A stretch of 64,000 nucleotides of DNA from Aureimonas altamirensis. GTDB taxonomy: Bacteria > Pseudomonadota > Alphaproteobacteria > Rhizobiales > Rhizobiaceae. The translations under genes were made by a program, and so were the position numbers. Position 1 is the stretch's first letter. Each line of letters starts with the position of its first letter. Positions 18,529 to 29,844 of this stretch are shown one piece after another. The notes beneath the pieces are model-generated. The model had not been told where the DNA came from, searched no databases, and was given only the letters and a program-made list of their open reading frames with translations. The stretch covers positions 124,001 through 188,000 of the forward strand of contig NZ_BBWQ01000011.1 of assembly GCF_001463885.1 (NCBI RefSeq). Reading direction: 5' to 3'.

Positions 18529-19518
18529 ATGACGATTCTGGTAACCGGCGGCGCAGGCTATATCGGCAGCCACATGGTCTATGAACTCCTCGACCGGGGA
18601 GAGACGGTGGTCGTGCTGGACCGGCTGTCCACCGGCTTCGACTGGGCCGTCGCGCCCGGCGCGGAACTGGTCGTGGGCGATATCGGCGACCAGCCGATGG
18701 TCGAGCGCCTGATCGCCGAGCGCGGTGTTCGTTCGATCATCCATTTCGCCGGTTCCGTGGTGGTGCCGGATTCGGTCGCCGACCCGTTGGAATATTACCT
18801 CAACAACACCGTGCGCAGCCGCAGCCTCATCGCCGCGGCCGTGGCCGGCGGCGTCGACAATTTCATCTTCTCGTCCACGGCCGCCGTCTACGGCTCGCCC
18901 GAGGCCGTACCGGTGACGGAGGCCGCCCCGAAGGCTCCCGAATCGCCCTATGGCGCCTCCAAGCTGATGACCGAGCGCATGTTGGAGGATGTCGGGCACG
19001 CGCATGGGCTGCGCTACGCCATCCTGCGCTACTTCAACGTTGCGGGCGCCGATCCGGACGGCCGCACCGGCCAGTCGACGCGCGGCGCCACCCACCTCAT
19101 CAAGGTTGCCTGCGAGACGGCATTGGGCAAGCGTGACGGCATGAAGGTGTACGGCACGGACTACCCGACGCAGGACGGCACCTGCGTGCGGGACTATATC
19201 CACGTCACCGACCTTGTCGGCGCCCATGCCGGCGCGCTGGACTATCTGCGTGGCGGCGGCGACAGCACGGTGGCCAATTGCGGCTATGGCCGCGGCTATT
19301 CGGTGCTGGAAGTGCTGGATACGGTGCGCAGCGTGGTGGGGCGCGATTTTCCGGTAGAGATGGCGGGCCGCCGCCCGGGCGATGCGTCGGCCATCGTGGC
19401 GGACGGCAGCCGGGCCCGCTCCCTCTTCGACTGGACCCCGCGCCACGACGACCTGCCCGGCATCGTCCAGAACGCCCTTGCCTGGGAAGAAAAGCTCATG
19501 CGCCGCAACACGCCGTAG
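18529..19518 (+). CDS. galE: UDP-glucose 4-epimerase
   Basis: Interconverts UDP-glucose and UDP-galactose for surface polysaccharides or galactose use. The 329-residue extended SDR has GGAGYIGSHMVYEL (NAD site, 7-20), FSSTAAVYG, the catalytic YGASK near residue 145, RYFNVAGADPDG and GTCVRDYIHVTDL. It follows trmL by 27 bp and is probably cotranscribed. The galactose link to the alpha-galactosidase operon 28 kb away is only suggestive. Confidence 0.93.
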   Translation: MTILVTGGAGYIGSHMVYELLDRGETVVVLDRLSTGFDWAVAPGAELVVGDIGDQPMVERLIAERGVRSIIHFAGSVVVPDSVADPLEYYLNNTVRSRSLIAAAVAGGVDNFIFSSTAAVYGSPEAVPVTEAAPKAPESPYGASKLMTERMLEDVGHAHGLRYAILRYFNVAGADPDGRTGQSTRGATHLIKVACETALGKRDGMKVYGTDYPTQDGTCVRDYIHVTDLVGAHAGALDYLRGGGDSTVANCGYGRGYSVLEVLDTVRSVVGRDFPVEMAGRRPGDASAIVADGSRARSLFDWTPRHDDLPGIVQNALAWEEKLMRRNTP

Positions 19519-19638
19519 GGCCGTGCACGAAAAATTTCATGCGGGATGACAATCAAGGTTAACCAGTTCTCAACGCGGCGCCGGCCATCATAGGCGGATG
19601 GACGGGCCTTCGGGCCATCGACAGAGCGTGAGCCGCCA

Positions 19639-21338
19639 ATGCCCCAGAACAGGATGGAATCCGGCAAGAGCCGTGTCCGCGTCAACCTCGTGCTCGGCAT
19701 CTTCATCGCCGCGCATGTCGCCATTGTCGCGCGGCTCGTGGATTTCGCCTACAGCGAGCCGGCGGTACCCAATTACGGTATCGCCGCTCCCTCCACGGCG
19801 CGGCCCGACATTCTGGACCGCAACGGCAACATCCTGGCGCGCGACCTTGCCACCTTCTCGGTCTATGCCGAGCCACGCCGCATCGTGGATGCTGACGAAG
19901 CGGTCGAGAAGCTTCTGACGGCGATGCCGGACCTGAACGCCAAGTCGCTCTATCAGCGGCTCAGCGGCAAATCCGGCTTCACCTGGATCAAGCGGTCGAT
20001 CAACCCCGCCAAGCAGCAGGAAATCCTCAACCTCGGCATTCCGGGCATCGGCTTCCGCGAGGAGGTCAAGCGCCTCTATCCGAACGGGCCGGCGGCGGCG
20101 CAGGTGCTGGGCGCGGTCAATGTGGACAATGTCGGCATCGCCGGCATCGAGAAATGGATCGATACCTCCGGACTCGGCGTGCTGCGCACCACCGGCATGC
20201 GCTACGAGCGCGCCGACCTCGACCCGGTGCAACTGTCCATCGATCTCTATGTCCAGCACGCCTTTACCGACCAGTTGGCCAAGGAGATCGAGAAGTACGA
20301 GGCCGTGGGCGGTGCCGGCCTGCTGATGGACGTCACCAATGGCGAGGTCCTGTCGCTGGTGTCACTGCCCGACTTCGACCCCAACGATCCGACACAGGCG
20401 CTGAAGAAGGAAAATATCAACCGCATCAATGTCGGCGTGTACGAGATGGGCTCCACCTTCAAGGCGCTCACCACCGCGATGGCCATCGACAGCGGGCAGT
20501 TCAATCTTCGCTCGGTGATCGACGCTTCCAAGCCGCTCAGCTTCGGACGCTTCGCCATCCGCGACTATCGCGGCGAATACCGGCCGCTGAACCTTCCGGA
20601 AGCGTTCCTGGTGTCGTCCAACATCGCCTTCGGCAAGATGGCGCTGGCCGTCGGCGTGGAAAAGCACAAGGCTTTCCTGGCCAAGATGGGCGAGACGACC
20701 CGCCTGACAACCGAACTGCCGGAAAGCGCGGCCCCCATCGTGCCCAAGCGGTGGACCGAGGTTAACACCGCCACCATCGCCTTCGGCCATGGCCTTGCCG
20801 TCACGCCCCTGCAGGCGGCGACGGGCGTGGCGGGCCTCGTCAATGGCGGTCACCTGATCCGCCCCACATTCATCAAGGACACGCCCGTCGCCGACCGCAT
20901 GATCGCCGACAATGTCGTGGCCCCGGAAACCAGCGAGACCTTGCGCTACCTGATGCGGCTGAACGCCGTGATGGGCTCGGCCAAGCGCGCGAACGTGCCC
21001 GGCTACTTCATCGGCGGCAAGACGGGCACCGCCGAAAAGGTCGTCAACGGGCGCTATGACAAGTCGCGCGTCATGACGTCGTTCATGGGTGTGCTGCCGG
21101 CCAACAACCCGAAATACCTGATGCTAGTGATCCTGGACGAGCCGAAGGGATCGAAGGAGACCTACGGCTTCCGCACCTCGGGCTGGAATGCCGTGCCCGC
21201 CGGCGGCCGCATCTTCGAGCGGATCCTGCCGCTGCTGCACCTTGCGCCCGTCTTCGACAATCCGCCGGACCCGTTCCCGGTGGCGACGCGGCAGAATGCC
21301 TACGGCTACCAGAACGTGCTGCCGCAATCGGCCGGGCG

Positions 21339-21342
<4 letters not shown>
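19639..21342 (+). CDS. ftsI: Class B penicillin-binding protein, FtsI/PBP3-like peptidoglycan transpeptidase
   Basis: Cross-links septal peptidoglycan in the periplasm. The 567-residue protein has one N-terminal membrane anchor ([20 protein letters not shown], 15-34), a PBP dimerisation domain (about 50-200) and a transpeptidase domain with GSTFK (S272 nucleophile, K275), SSN (326-328) and KTGTAEK (461-467). No other division or mur gene flanks it: galE is upstream and a convergent sugar ABC gene downstream. It is either a relocated ftsI or a second copy; only the whole genome can tell. Confidence 0.87.
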
Positions 21343-22418
<1,076 letters not shown>

Positions 22419-22422
22419 GGGC

Positions 22423-23415
22423 TCAGGCCTCTGCATGTTCGATGCCGTCTTCGGCCAAAAGGCGCCGGGCGACGGCTTCGTCGGTAACGAGATGGGTGAC
22501 GGTGGGCCCCAGAAGGGTGGCCCGGATGATGGGAAGCTTGTGCAGCCCGCCCGACGCCAGGATGCGCATGGGGATGGCGGCGAACGTATCGGGAGCCAGC
22601 CCGACGACGCGCTGGCGCAGCGAGTGGTCCACCGGGCGGCCGTCGACATCCAGGAAGGTGCCGAGCACATCGCCCACCGCACCGGCCTGCCGCAGGCTTT
22701 CCAGTTCGTGCGCGACGATGCTGGTGGATGCCAGGATGGACCTGGACGAGAGGTCACCCACCGAAACCATGGCGATATCCACCGACGCCGCGCGCGCCAG
22801 CACCTCTTCCAGCCCCGGATGCGACAGCAGCGCGGCGCGGATGTCGGTTGTCGGGCAATAGATGGGCGCTGCCAGATAATGGCATTCGGCGGCGATGCGG
22901 TTGGCGACGGCGGTGGCCACGCCGATCGTGTTGATGCCCGAGCCCCGCGTCAGGCTGCCCATCAGCGTCACCACGTCGGCATCGGCCAGCCTGCGGGCGG
23001 TCAGGTTGCGGACGCCCGCCCACAGCGTGCGGCCCCAGCCGAGGCCAAGGTCGACCCCAGGCTCCAGCATCGCGTCCAGCAGCGTGCCTGCCGCCTCGCC
23101 CACCGCGCGCTGGGTTTCCTCGACGGAGTCCAGCGCCGGCACGACGACGGCTTCGGCAAGGCCGAACCGCTCCGTCAGCGCTTCTGCCAAAGCGATGCAG
23201 CCGGCGATGGGCATGCGGATGTCGAAACGGACAAGCCCGTCGGCCCGCGCCTGCCCGATGATGCGGTTGACGCGCAACCGGGTCAGGCCCAGCTTTTCCG
23301 CCACCTGCTGCTGGGTCATCCCGCCGACATAATAGTACCAGATGGCCCGCGCCGTCAGTTCGCCGCCCTCCGGCAGCAAGCCATCGGAAGGAAAGCCGCT
23401 TTCCGCAACGCTCAT
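22423..23415 (-). CDS. SorC/DeoR-type sugar-binding transcriptional regulator
   Basis: A 330-residue protein with an N-terminal helix-turn-helix ([29 protein letters not shown], about 33-61) and a large sugar-phosphate sensor domain ([39 protein letters not shown]), typical of the SorC/CggR family. The ATG overlaps the stop of the upstream permease (ATGA), so it is made from the operon it presumably regulates. The inverted repeat at 27119-27144 is the best candidate operator. Confidence 0.92.
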   Translation of the reverse strand: MSVAESGFPSDGLLPEGGELTARAIWYYYVGGMTQQQVAEKLGLTRLRVNRIIGQARADGLVRFDIRMPIAGCIALAEALTERFGLAEAVVVPALDSVEETQRAVGEAAGTLLDAMLEPGVDLGLGWGRTLWAGVRNLTARRLADADVVTLMGSLTRGSGINTIGVATAVANRIAAECHYLAAPIYCPTTDIRAALLSHPGLEEVLARAASVDIAMVSVGDLSSRSILASTSIVAHELESLRQAGAVGDVLGTFLDVDGRPVDHSLRQRVVGLAPDTFAAIPMRILASGGLHKLPIIRATLLGPTVTHLVTDEAVARRLLAEDGIEHAEA

Positions 23416-24233
23416 TTGGTGGCGCCCATGGTCAGGCCGCGGATCATGTGGCGCGAGACGAGGATGGCGAAGATGGTGACCGGCAGGACGATCAGCGTGC
23501 CCGTGGCCATGATCTTGCCCCAGGGCAGCTCGTAGCCCGACATGAAGCTGGTTGCGATGACGGGGGCGGTCTGCACGTTGCGCCGCGTGAGCACCAGTGC
23601 GTACATCAGCTCGTTCCACGAGAAGATGAAGCTGAAGATCGCCGAGACGGCGATGCCCGGCACGCCGAGCGGCACGTAGATGCGGCGGAAGATGGTGAAC
23701 TGGCTGGCGCCATCCAGCCGCGCGGCCTGTTCCAGCTCGCCCGGAATGGAGCGGAACTGGTCGGTGCAGATCCACACGACGATCGGCAAGTTGAAGGTCA
23801 GGTAGATCAGCACCAGCACCGCATAGCTGTCGAGCAGCCGAAGCTGGTTTGCCAGAAGGTAGACCGGCAGCGCCAGCACGATGGGAGACACCATGCGGTT
23901 GGAGATGAACCAGAACCAGAGATCGGATTTGCCGCGAAAGTCGAACCGCGCCAGCGCATAGGCCGCCGGCGTGCCCAGAAGCACGGCGATGGCGGTGGTG
24001 ACGCTGGCGACGATGAGCGAGTCTCCGATGGACGACAGGACGCGCGGATCGGCCAGGACGGCGCGATAATGGTCAAGCGTCGGGTTGAAGATCCACAATG
24101 GCGGCGAGGCAAGGAGGTCCGATTGCTGCTTCAGGCTGGAGGAGACCATCCAGTAGAAGGGAAACAGCGTGAAGACGATGACGGCCAGAAGGCCGAGCGC
24201 GTGCAAGGCGCGCGAAAGCGGCGAGGTCATCAT
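23412..24233 (-). CDS. Sugar ABC transporter permease (MalG type)
   Basis: A 273-residue inner-membrane permease with about six helices. The EAA loop is recognisable as GELEQAARLDGASQFTIFRRIYVPLG (about 183-208), the contact site for the ATPase. The start ATG at 24233 overlaps the stop of the preceding permease. Pairs with the MalF-type gene upstream to import a sugar or polyol. Confidence 0.94.
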   Translation of the reverse strand: MMTSPLSRALHALGLLAVIVFTLFPFYWMVSSSLKQQSDLLASPPLWIFNPTLDHYRAVLADPRVLSSIGDSLIVASVTTAIAVLLGTPAAYALARFDFRGKSDLWFWFISNRMVSPIVLALPVYLLANQLRLLDSYAVLVLIYLTFNLPIVVWICTDQFRSIPGELEQAARLDGASQFTIFRRIYVPLGVPGIAVSAIFSFIFSWNELMYALVLTRRNVQTAPVIATSFMSGYELPWGKIMATGTLIVLPVTIFAILVSRHMIRGLTMGATK

Positions 24234-25132
24234 TCGATCTCCCGGTAGAAGAGGCGGATGTAAAGCCGGCTGATGATGATGGTGAAGATGAGCAGGATGA
24301 TCGCCTGGGCCGAGGCCATCCCCATGTCGAAGACGCGGAAGCCCACACGCTGGATATAGACGGAGACGAGGTCGGTGGCCGAGCCCGGGCCGCCGCGCGT
24401 CATCACGAAGACCATGTCGAACAGCTTCAACACGTCGGCAGAGCGCAGGATCAGGATGGCTGTCAATCCCGGCAGGAGATACGGCAGTTGCACGTGGCGC
24501 AGCAGGGCCAGCTTGGACCGCGTCTCGAGCCGGGCCGCCTCCTCGATCTCGACGGGCACCATCGACAAACCGGCCAGGAAGATGAGCGCGCAGAAGGGCG
24601 TCCATTGCCAGATGTCCATCATCACGATGGCGGCGAAGGCGCCCGCCGGAGAGCCCAGCCAGTCGAATCCCGGCAGGCCCGCCCAGCCGATGATCTGGTT
24701 GGCGACGCCGAAATTGCCGTTGAAGATGAGGCGTCCGATAAGGCCGACGACCGCATAGGTGGTCGCCAGCGGCACGACCAGCGAGACACGCGCGAAGGCG
24801 CGCAGAAAGCCCAGCCCCGGCCGATGCAGCAGCAACGCCACGAACAGGCCGAGCGCGATCTGCACCGGCAGGGCCGTCACATAGAAGCGCAGCGTCAGCA
24901 GAAGCGCGTTCCAGAAGCTGGTGTCATTGAAGACGGCGACGTAATTGTCGAATCCGATGAAGGGAAACCCGTCACGCGGCCGGGTGATATTGTATCTCCG
25001 GAACGATGTGACGAGCGCGAAGAGCAGCGGATAGATGCCGACCGCCAGCAGCACGAAGATCGACGGCGCCAGAAACCACAGCGGCGTGAAGCGCCCGTAG
25101 CCCCTGTTCGGTGTTCGTGTTTCGCTGCTCAT
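24230..25132 (-). CDS. Sugar ABC transporter permease (MalF type)
   Basis: A 300-residue CUT1 permease with six predicted helices (first FLAPSIFVLLAVGIYPLLFAL). The EAA loop is VPVEIEEAARLETRSKLALL, slightly atypical in having ET rather than DG after the RL. The gene starts 9 bp after the SIS gene stop. Confidence 0.94.
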   Translation of the reverse strand: MSSETRTPNRGYGRFTPLWFLAPSIFVLLAVGIYPLLFALVTSFRRYNITRPRDGFPFIGFDNYVAVFNDTSFWNALLLTLRFYVTALPVQIALGLFVALLLHRPGLGFLRAFARVSLVVPLATTYAVVGLIGRLIFNGNFGVANQIIGWAGLPGFDWLGSPAGAFAAIVMMDIWQWTPFCALIFLAGLSMVPVEIEEAARLETRSKLALLRHVQLPYLLPGLTAILILRSADVLKLFDMVFVMTRGGPGSATDLVSVYIQRVGFRVFDMGMASAQAIILLIFTIIISRLYIRLFYREIE

Positions 25133-25141
25133 CCGCCTGCC

Positions 25142-25699
25142 CTATTCCAGGTTCGTGTGTCGTGCGCGCATTGCGTCGGCGCCGACGCCCAGACGCTCCG
25201 CCAGGGCCATGACGGCCATCTCGAAAAGGATGAATTCGGCCCCCTCGAAGAGCGAGCCCATCGGCAGCACGGAAGCGCCGCCGACATCGTCGGCCATCGT
25301 CTGCGCCGGCACCACCAGCGCGGTGTCGGCAAGCTGAGCGGCGCTACCGCCGGGATTGGCGGTGACGAGGGCGATGCGCGCACCCGCCGCCCTCGCCACG
25401 CCCATCAGCCCGTCCACGGTGGAGAAACCGCCGGGCCCGGCCGAAACGACCAGGAGGTCGCCCGGCCCGATGGACGGTGTCGTCATGTCGCCCACCATGG
25501 AAACGTCCAGCCCCAGATGGAAAAGGCGCATGGCGAAGCCCTTGATCGCCAACCCCTCGCGGCCGACGCCGTAAAGGGCGATGCGGCGCGCCGAGGCGAT
25601 GGCCTCGACGAAGGCGGCAAAACCGCCCTCGTCCAACCTGTCCAGAGCCGCGCCGATCTCCTCCAGCGCGGCCCGGTAGGGGCCGATCCTCGTCGGCAC
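25142..25699 (-). CDS. SIS domain sugar isomerase-like protein (6-phospho-3-hexuloisomerase-like)
   Basis: A 185-residue single SIS domain with IALYGVGREGLAIKGFAMRL (phosphosugar loop, about 40-59), GDMTTPSIGPGDLLVVSAGPG and LVTANPGGSAAQLAD. The length and motif order resemble HxlB-type 6-phospho-3-hexuloisomerase more than GmhA or KpsF. The start is GTG and shares its G with the TAG of the upstream binding-protein gene. Its place among ABC transport genes points to isomerisation of the phosphorylated imported sugar; the substrate is unknown. Confidence 0.8.
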   Translation of the reverse strand: MPTRIGPYRAALEEIGAALDRLDEGGFAAFVEAIASARRIALYGVGREGLAIKGFAMRLFHLGLDVSMVGDMTTPSIGPGDLLVVSAGPGGFSTVDGLMGVARAAGARIALVTANPGGSAAQLADTALVVPAQTMADDVGGASVLPMGSLFEGAEFILFEMAVMALAERLGVGADAMRARHTNLE

Positions 25700-27042
25700 T
25701 ACTGCAGCAGCGCCTTGTCGCCGCCGTAATAGCCTTCCTGGTCCAGCACCTGCTCCATCCGCTGGCCGATTTCCTTGGCGCCGTTTTCAACGGTCACCTC
25801 GCCCAGCATGATCTTGGTGCCCCATTCGGCGACGATTTCCGAAATGGCCGGCCAGGCGGGGAAGCGCGGGCGGAATTCCGGCACGCCCTTCTGCCACGAC
25901 GCCACCATCGGCTCGACGAACTGGTACTTTTCCTTGATTTCCGGGTCTTCATAGATTGCGGTGCGGCCGGAGACGCCGCCTGCATCCACGTAAGCCCGTG
26001 CGATGTCTTCCGAGGTCGCCCACTGGATGAACAGCCAGGATGCCTTCTGAAGATCTTCCGGCGCCTGCGAGGCGACGGCAAGCGAGAAGCCGCCCAGCGC
26101 CGGCAGGCGGCCGGCCGGACCTTCCGGCTCCGGCGCGACGGCAAGGCAGTCGCCGAGCGTCGACGTGGCGGGGTCGGCAAGCGTGGAATAGAAGGACGAC
26201 CATTCGGTGATCATCGCCACCTGGCCCTGCGCCAGTGCGTTGACGGCCTCGTTATGATCGTAGCTGACGATGCCCTGCGGCATGTATTGCATCAGCTCCT
26301 GCCGGAAGTTCAGGCCGGCCTGGCTGCCCTCGCTCATCAGGTTCGAGCGGAACTCGTCGTTCAGCAGCGAGCCGCCGAAAGGCCAGAGAACCCGCATGAA
26401 ACTGTCGGCAGACTGCGTCTCGCCGCGGCGCGACTGCAGCGCGAAGGCGAATTTGCCATCCTTGGTCAGCTTCGGTCCGTACTCGTCCTTCAACTGTGCC
26501 CAGCTATCGGGTGGCCCATCGAAACCGGCCTCCTCGAGCATGCAGCGATTATAGAACAAGAGGCCCGAATAATTGTCGAAGGGCAGTCCGTAGACGGTGC
26601 CGTCCCAGGTGCCGAACGCATCGAGCAGCAGCGGGAAGAACCCTTGCAGGTTCAGCTTCGGATCGGTGATCTCGGGATCGGCGGTGAATTCCTCGACCGG
26701 GACGATCCAGCCATTCTCGGCGAACTCGCCGATCCAGACCAGATCGACCAGGGCGATGGTCAGGTCGCCCATCGAGGTGAAGTTGAGAACCTGGCGCTCG
26801 CGCGTGTTCTCGTAGGGGACGATCTCGTAATTGACCTTGATGCCCGTCGCCTCCTCGAACTGGGGCAACAGGTCTATGATCGCGCGGTAGCCCGGCCGAT
26901 CCAGGAAAATGACACTGATCTCGGACCCCTTGTAGGGCTCCGCCGCTTTTTCGAGGCTCCAGCCTTCTCCTTGGGCCATGGCATGCGGAGCCGCGCAGGC
27001 AAGCGCCGCCACGCTGGCGCAAGCCAACAGGAACTGTCTCAT
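25699..27042 (-). CDS. Sugar ABC transporter substrate-binding protein
   Basis: A 447-residue periplasmic binding protein of the CUT1 class. It has a signal peptide ([19 protein letters not shown], cleavage near residue 23), [27 protein letters not shown] and the lobe-crossing segments [13 protein letters not shown] and [10 protein letters not shown]. The ATG at 27042 is preceded by GGGAGG. First gene of the operon, reading away from the SDR gene across the operator at 27119-27144. Confidence 0.94.
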   Translation of the reverse strand: MRQFLLACASVAALACAAPHAMAQGEGWSLEKAAEPYKGSEISVIFLDRPGYRAIIDLLPQFEEATGIKVNYEIVPYENTRERQVLNFTSMGDLTIALVDLVWIGEFAENGWIVPVEEFTADPEITDPKLNLQGFFPLLLDAFGTWDGTVYGLPFDNYSGLLFYNRCMLEEAGFDGPPDSWAQLKDEYGPKLTKDGKFAFALQSRRGETQSADSFMRVLWPFGGSLLNDEFRSNLMSEGSQAGLNFRQELMQYMPQGIVSYDHNEAVNALAQGQVAMITEWSSFYSTLADPATSTLGDCLAVAPEPEGPAGRLPALGGFSLAVASQAPEDLQKASWLFIQWATSEDIARAYVDAGGVSGRTAIYEDPEIKEKYQFVEPMVASWQKGVPEFRPRFPAWPAISEIVAEWGTKIMLGEVTVENGAKEIGQRMEQVLDQEGYYGGDKALLQ

Positions 27043-27118
27043 GATTTCCTCCCGGTAAGATCGCGCTCCCCGGCGATCTGGACCAAAGGTTAGGATACAA
27101 ACTTGCGGTTGGGAAGAG

Positions 27119-27144
27119 ATTTTGTAAAAATCAAAATACAAAAT
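27119..27144. promoter_or_regulatory. Inverted-repeat operator in the SDR/binding-protein divergent gap
   Basis: ATTTTGTA (27119-27126) and TACAAAAT (27137-27144) are perfect inverted repeats with a 10-base AT-rich spacer, and a further TACAAA half-site occurs at 27096. It lies in the 122-bp divergent gap and is strikingly AT-rich for this genome. The likely ligand protein is the SorC regulator of the operon. Confidence 0.7.
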
Positions 27145-27164
27145 TTCACCAAGCGGGAGGGACC

Positions 27165-27893
27165 ATGGCGGAACTGGCGGGCAGGCGCATACTCGTGACC
27201 GGCGCGGGAAAGGGTATTGGGCGGGCGACAGTGCGTCTGCTGGCAGGCTACGGGGCGCACATCATTGCTGTAGGGCGTACCGGCGCCGACCTTGAAAGCC
27301 TGGCCCAGGAAACGGGCTGCGACACGGTTGAGGCCGATCTGGCCGACGCGGGCGCCGTCGACGGCATCATCGCCCGTGCTGGCCAGATGGACGATCTGGT
27401 CAATTGTGCCGGCACGACGACCCTTGAGGCGGCGTCGGATTTCCGTGGCGCAACCTTCGACGAGATCATGGCCGTCAATGTGCGCGCCCCCATGGCCCTG
27501 TCGCGGGACTTCGCCCGACAGGCGATCGACCGGGGCGGCGGCGGCGGCATCGTCAACGTATCCAGCATCGCATCCACCGTCGGCATCCGCGACCACCTCG
27601 TCTATTGCGCCTCCAAGGGCGCGCTCGATGCGGCCACGCGCGTGATGGCGCTGGAATACGGGCCGCACGGCATCCGTGCCAATGCCGTCAACCCGGTTGT
27701 GACGCTGACCCCGATGGCGGTGAAGGCATGGAGCGATGCCGACAAGGCGCGGCCGATGCTTCAGCGCATTCCGATGGGGCGTTTCGTGGAGCCGGAGGAA
27801 GTGGCGGAGGCAATCGCCTTTCTGCTCAGCCCTGCCGCTTCGATGCTGAACGGCATCTGCCTGCCGATCGACGGCGGCTTCACCGCCGTCTGA
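27165..27893 (+). CDS. SDR oxidoreductase, L-xylulose reductase (DCXR)-like
   Basis: A 242-residue short-chain dehydrogenase with [16 protein letters not shown] (cofactor site), catalytic S134, Y147 and K151 ([10 protein letters not shown]), and the C-terminal block [20 protein letters not shown]...[13 protein letters not shown], which closely follows animal dicarbonyl/L-xylulose reductase. GGGAGG lies 4 bases before the ATG. It is divergent from the ABC operon, sharing the operator between them, so it probably acts on the imported polyol or ketose. Confidence 0.87.
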   Translation: MAELAGRRILVTGAGKGIGRATVRLLAGYGAHIIAVGRTGADLESLAQETGCDTVEADLADAGAVDGIIARAGQMDDLVNCAGTTTLEAASDFRGATFDEIMAVNVRAPMALSRDFARQAIDRGGGGGIVNVSSIASTVGIRDHLVYCASKGALDAATRVMALEYGPHGIRANAVNPVVTLTPMAVKAWSDADKARPMLQRIPMGRFVEPEEVAEAIAFLLSPAASMLNGICLPIDGGFTAV

Positions 27894-27898
27894 CGCAA

Positions 27899-28801
27899 TC
27901 AGGCGACAGAGCCGTCCCTGTCCCCGCCCGCAACGCCGAGCGCCGACAGAAGCCACTCGGCAAACAACCGCACCTTGCGCGGCACCGGGCCCGGCGGGGC
28001 ACAGAGCCAATAAAAATGTCCGTTCCGCGCCACATGGTCGAAGGGCGCGATCAGGCGGCCTTCCGCCCGCTCCGTCTGGAAGAAGAAGGGCGTCAGGATC
28101 GCGGCTCCGTTGCCCGCCATCGCGGCCATGGCCTCCAGATGCTGCGAACCCATGGTAGAGGCCCGCCCGGGCAACAGTGGCCGGCGAACGCCGACCTCGG
28201 CGAACCATTGATCCCACCACGGGTCACCCGGATCGATCAGCGGAAAGCCCGCAAGGTCGGATGGTGTCGAGAGCCGGCCGAAGCGCTCCAATGCGGCGGG
28301 AGATACCATGGGCGTGAACTGGACGGGCAGCAGGCGCGTCGTCTGAAGGGCGGGCCAGCCGCCCGGCCCGGCGCGGATGGCGATGTCGAACCGTCCGGAG
28401 CCCAGTTCTTCGAGTGTCGTCGTCGCGTCGACGCGCACGGCGATATCGGGATGGGACATCTGGAAGGCGCCGATGCGCGGCGCAAGCCATTGCGAGGCGA
28501 AGGTGGGCACCACCGTCATGGACAGGATTTCGGTGCGCTCGGCCGATGCCCGCGCGAACGTGTCGGACAACTGGCTGAAAGCCTCGCGGACTCCGGGCGC
28601 CAGCAGGCGCCCGGTCTCGGTCAACTCGATATGGCGATGGCGCCGGTGGAACAGCTTTCCCACCCGGTCTTCCAGCACCTTGATCTGGTAGCTTACGGCA
28701 GCCTGGCTCATACCCAGCTCTTCGCCGGCCCTGCTGAAGCTGAGATTGCGTGCGACCGCCTCGAAGACGCGGATGGCGGACAAGGGCGGCAGGGGTGCCA
28801 T
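27899..28801 (-). CDS. LysR family regulator (GcvA-like)
   Basis: A 300-residue regulator: winged helix-turn-helix LSAIRVFEAVARNLSFSRAGEELGMSQAAVSYQIKVLE at the N-terminus, then a periplasmic-binding-like effector domain (LSTPSDLAGFPLIDPGDPWWDQWF is GcvA-like). It is convergent with the SDR gene, 5 bp apart, and divergent from a small DUF1127-like frame. Target genes cannot be told from the window. Confidence 0.93.
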   Translation of the reverse strand: MAPLPPLSAIRVFEAVARNLSFSRAGEELGMSQAAVSYQIKVLEDRVGKLFHRRHRHIELTETGRLLAPGVREAFSQLSDTFARASAERTEILSMTVVPTFASQWLAPRIGAFQMSHPDIAVRVDATTTLEELGSGRFDIAIRAGPGGWPALQTTRLLPVQFTPMVSPAALERFGRLSTPSDLAGFPLIDPGDPWWDQWFAEVGVRRPLLPGRASTMGSQHLEAMAAMAGNGAAILTPFFFQTERAEGRLIAPFDHVARNGHFYWLCAPPGPVPRKVRLFAEWLLSALGVAGGDRDGSVA

Positions 28802-28900
28802 CGTATCGAACTGCCTTATACCAGAAGAGCGATCTTCGATTGGTCATCGCACGTGCACGGGCGCATTGTCCATGCAAACGACCAGCATGGACATGCGGAC

Positions 28901-29188
28901 ATGACTAAGGCTTTCCTCCGGCGACTATCGAATGTCTTTATCCGTCGGCTGCTTGATGGCCCGCGCACGTTGCGCGAGGAAGAGCTTCCGGATTGGCTGA
29001 GCCGCGACATCGGCCTTCTCGATGGCCGCGCGACCGCTGACCATCACCTGCGCGGCCAGGCCAGAATGTCGCAATGGCCGACCACGCAGGAAGCCTCGCC
29101 CCCGTCGATGGACGAAAAGCGATGCGACAGCCAGCCGTCGAGCAGGCCCTGCGGCAGTGAGGGGTCATCGTGCAGGGCCGCCGCGTAG
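28901..29188 (+). CDS. Possible small DUF1127-like protein
   Basis: A 95-codon frame whose first 48 residues (MTKAFLRRLSNVFIRRLLDG, then LREEELPDWLSRDIGLLDG) resemble the short arginine-rich DUF1127 family; DUF1127 genes often sit divergent from GcvA-like LysR genes, as here. The last 48 codons run antisense through the end of the methyltransferase gene and look unlike any family, so either the gene overlaps, or its real end has been lost. No good ribosome-binding site is seen. Confidence 0.35.
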   Translation: MTKAFLRRLSNVFIRRLLDGPRTLREEELPDWLSRDIGLLDGRATADHHLRGQARMSQWPTTQEASPPSMDEKRCDSQPSSRPCGSEGSSCRAAA

Positions 29189-29844
29189 CCGTCCAGATAG
29201 GCCCGCTGCAGCCGCGCGTCGGCTTGTGTCAGAATCCAGTCGGACGGCGCTTCCAGCACATTCATTCCTGCATCGCGCAGCCGGGCGGCCAGATAGGGCG
29301 CGGCATCCGGACCCATGGCGGGCCCCAGCCCCTTGTCGCTCCGCTGGTGGGCTTCGAAGGCGGTACATACAAGCCCGTCGGCCGCGCTTTCCGGCGCAAA
29401 GGATACGCGGCCGTCATGCGTGAGGGCCGCGTAGAGAACCGCGCCGCTTGTGGTGATGCGCGGGACGAAGCCGTCGATCCAGTGCTGCGAGCACAGGTCG
29501 AAGAGCGCCGACGCCGTCACCAGCCCGCGATCCGGAATCGGTATGGCCGCAAGGTCGGCAAGCTCCAGCGATCGGTAAGACACATTCGCTCGTGGCCCGA
29601 TCTGCCGGCCGGCTTCCTGCAGCAGCAAGGCATCCCTGTCGGCCATCGTCCAGGCAAGGCGCTCGGCCAGATCCGCGGGCATGGCGCGCCATGTCGCCCC
29701 GGTTCCGCAACCGAGGTCCACCGCATCCTCGATGTCCAGCTCGGTTGCGATGGCGACAAGGCGCGACAGCAGGCCGGCATTCCGCGCGCGGCTGTCTGCC
29801 GGCTCGCGCAGGGTCAGCCATTCGGACGTGAAGTCGCCGCTCAC
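29044..29844 (-). CDS. Class I SAM-dependent methyltransferase (third gene of the QueD-like operon)
   Basis: A 266-residue methyltransferase. The SAM-binding motif I is AVDLGCGTGATWRAM (about 41-55); LVTASALFDLCSQHW follows as the motif after the catalytic strand, and a C-terminal half of unknown type has VCTAFEAHQRSDKGLGPAMGP. The start is GTG and overlaps the stop of the QueD-like gene (GTGA), so the genes are coupled. No substrate can be named. It may methylate the product of the two upstream genes. Confidence 0.82.
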   Translation of the reverse strand: MSGDFTSEWLTLREPADSRARNAGLLSRLVAIATELDIEDAVDLGCGTGATWRAMPADLAERLAWTMADRDALLLQEAGRQIGPRANVSYRSLELADLAAIPIPDRGLVTASALFDLCSQHWIDGFVPRITTSGAVLYAALTHDGRVSFAPESAADGLVCTAFEAHQRSDKGLGPAMGPDAAPYLAARLRDAGMNVLEAPSDWILTQADARLQRAYLDGYAAALHDDPSLPQGLLDGWLSHRFSSIDGGEASCVVGHCDILAWPRR

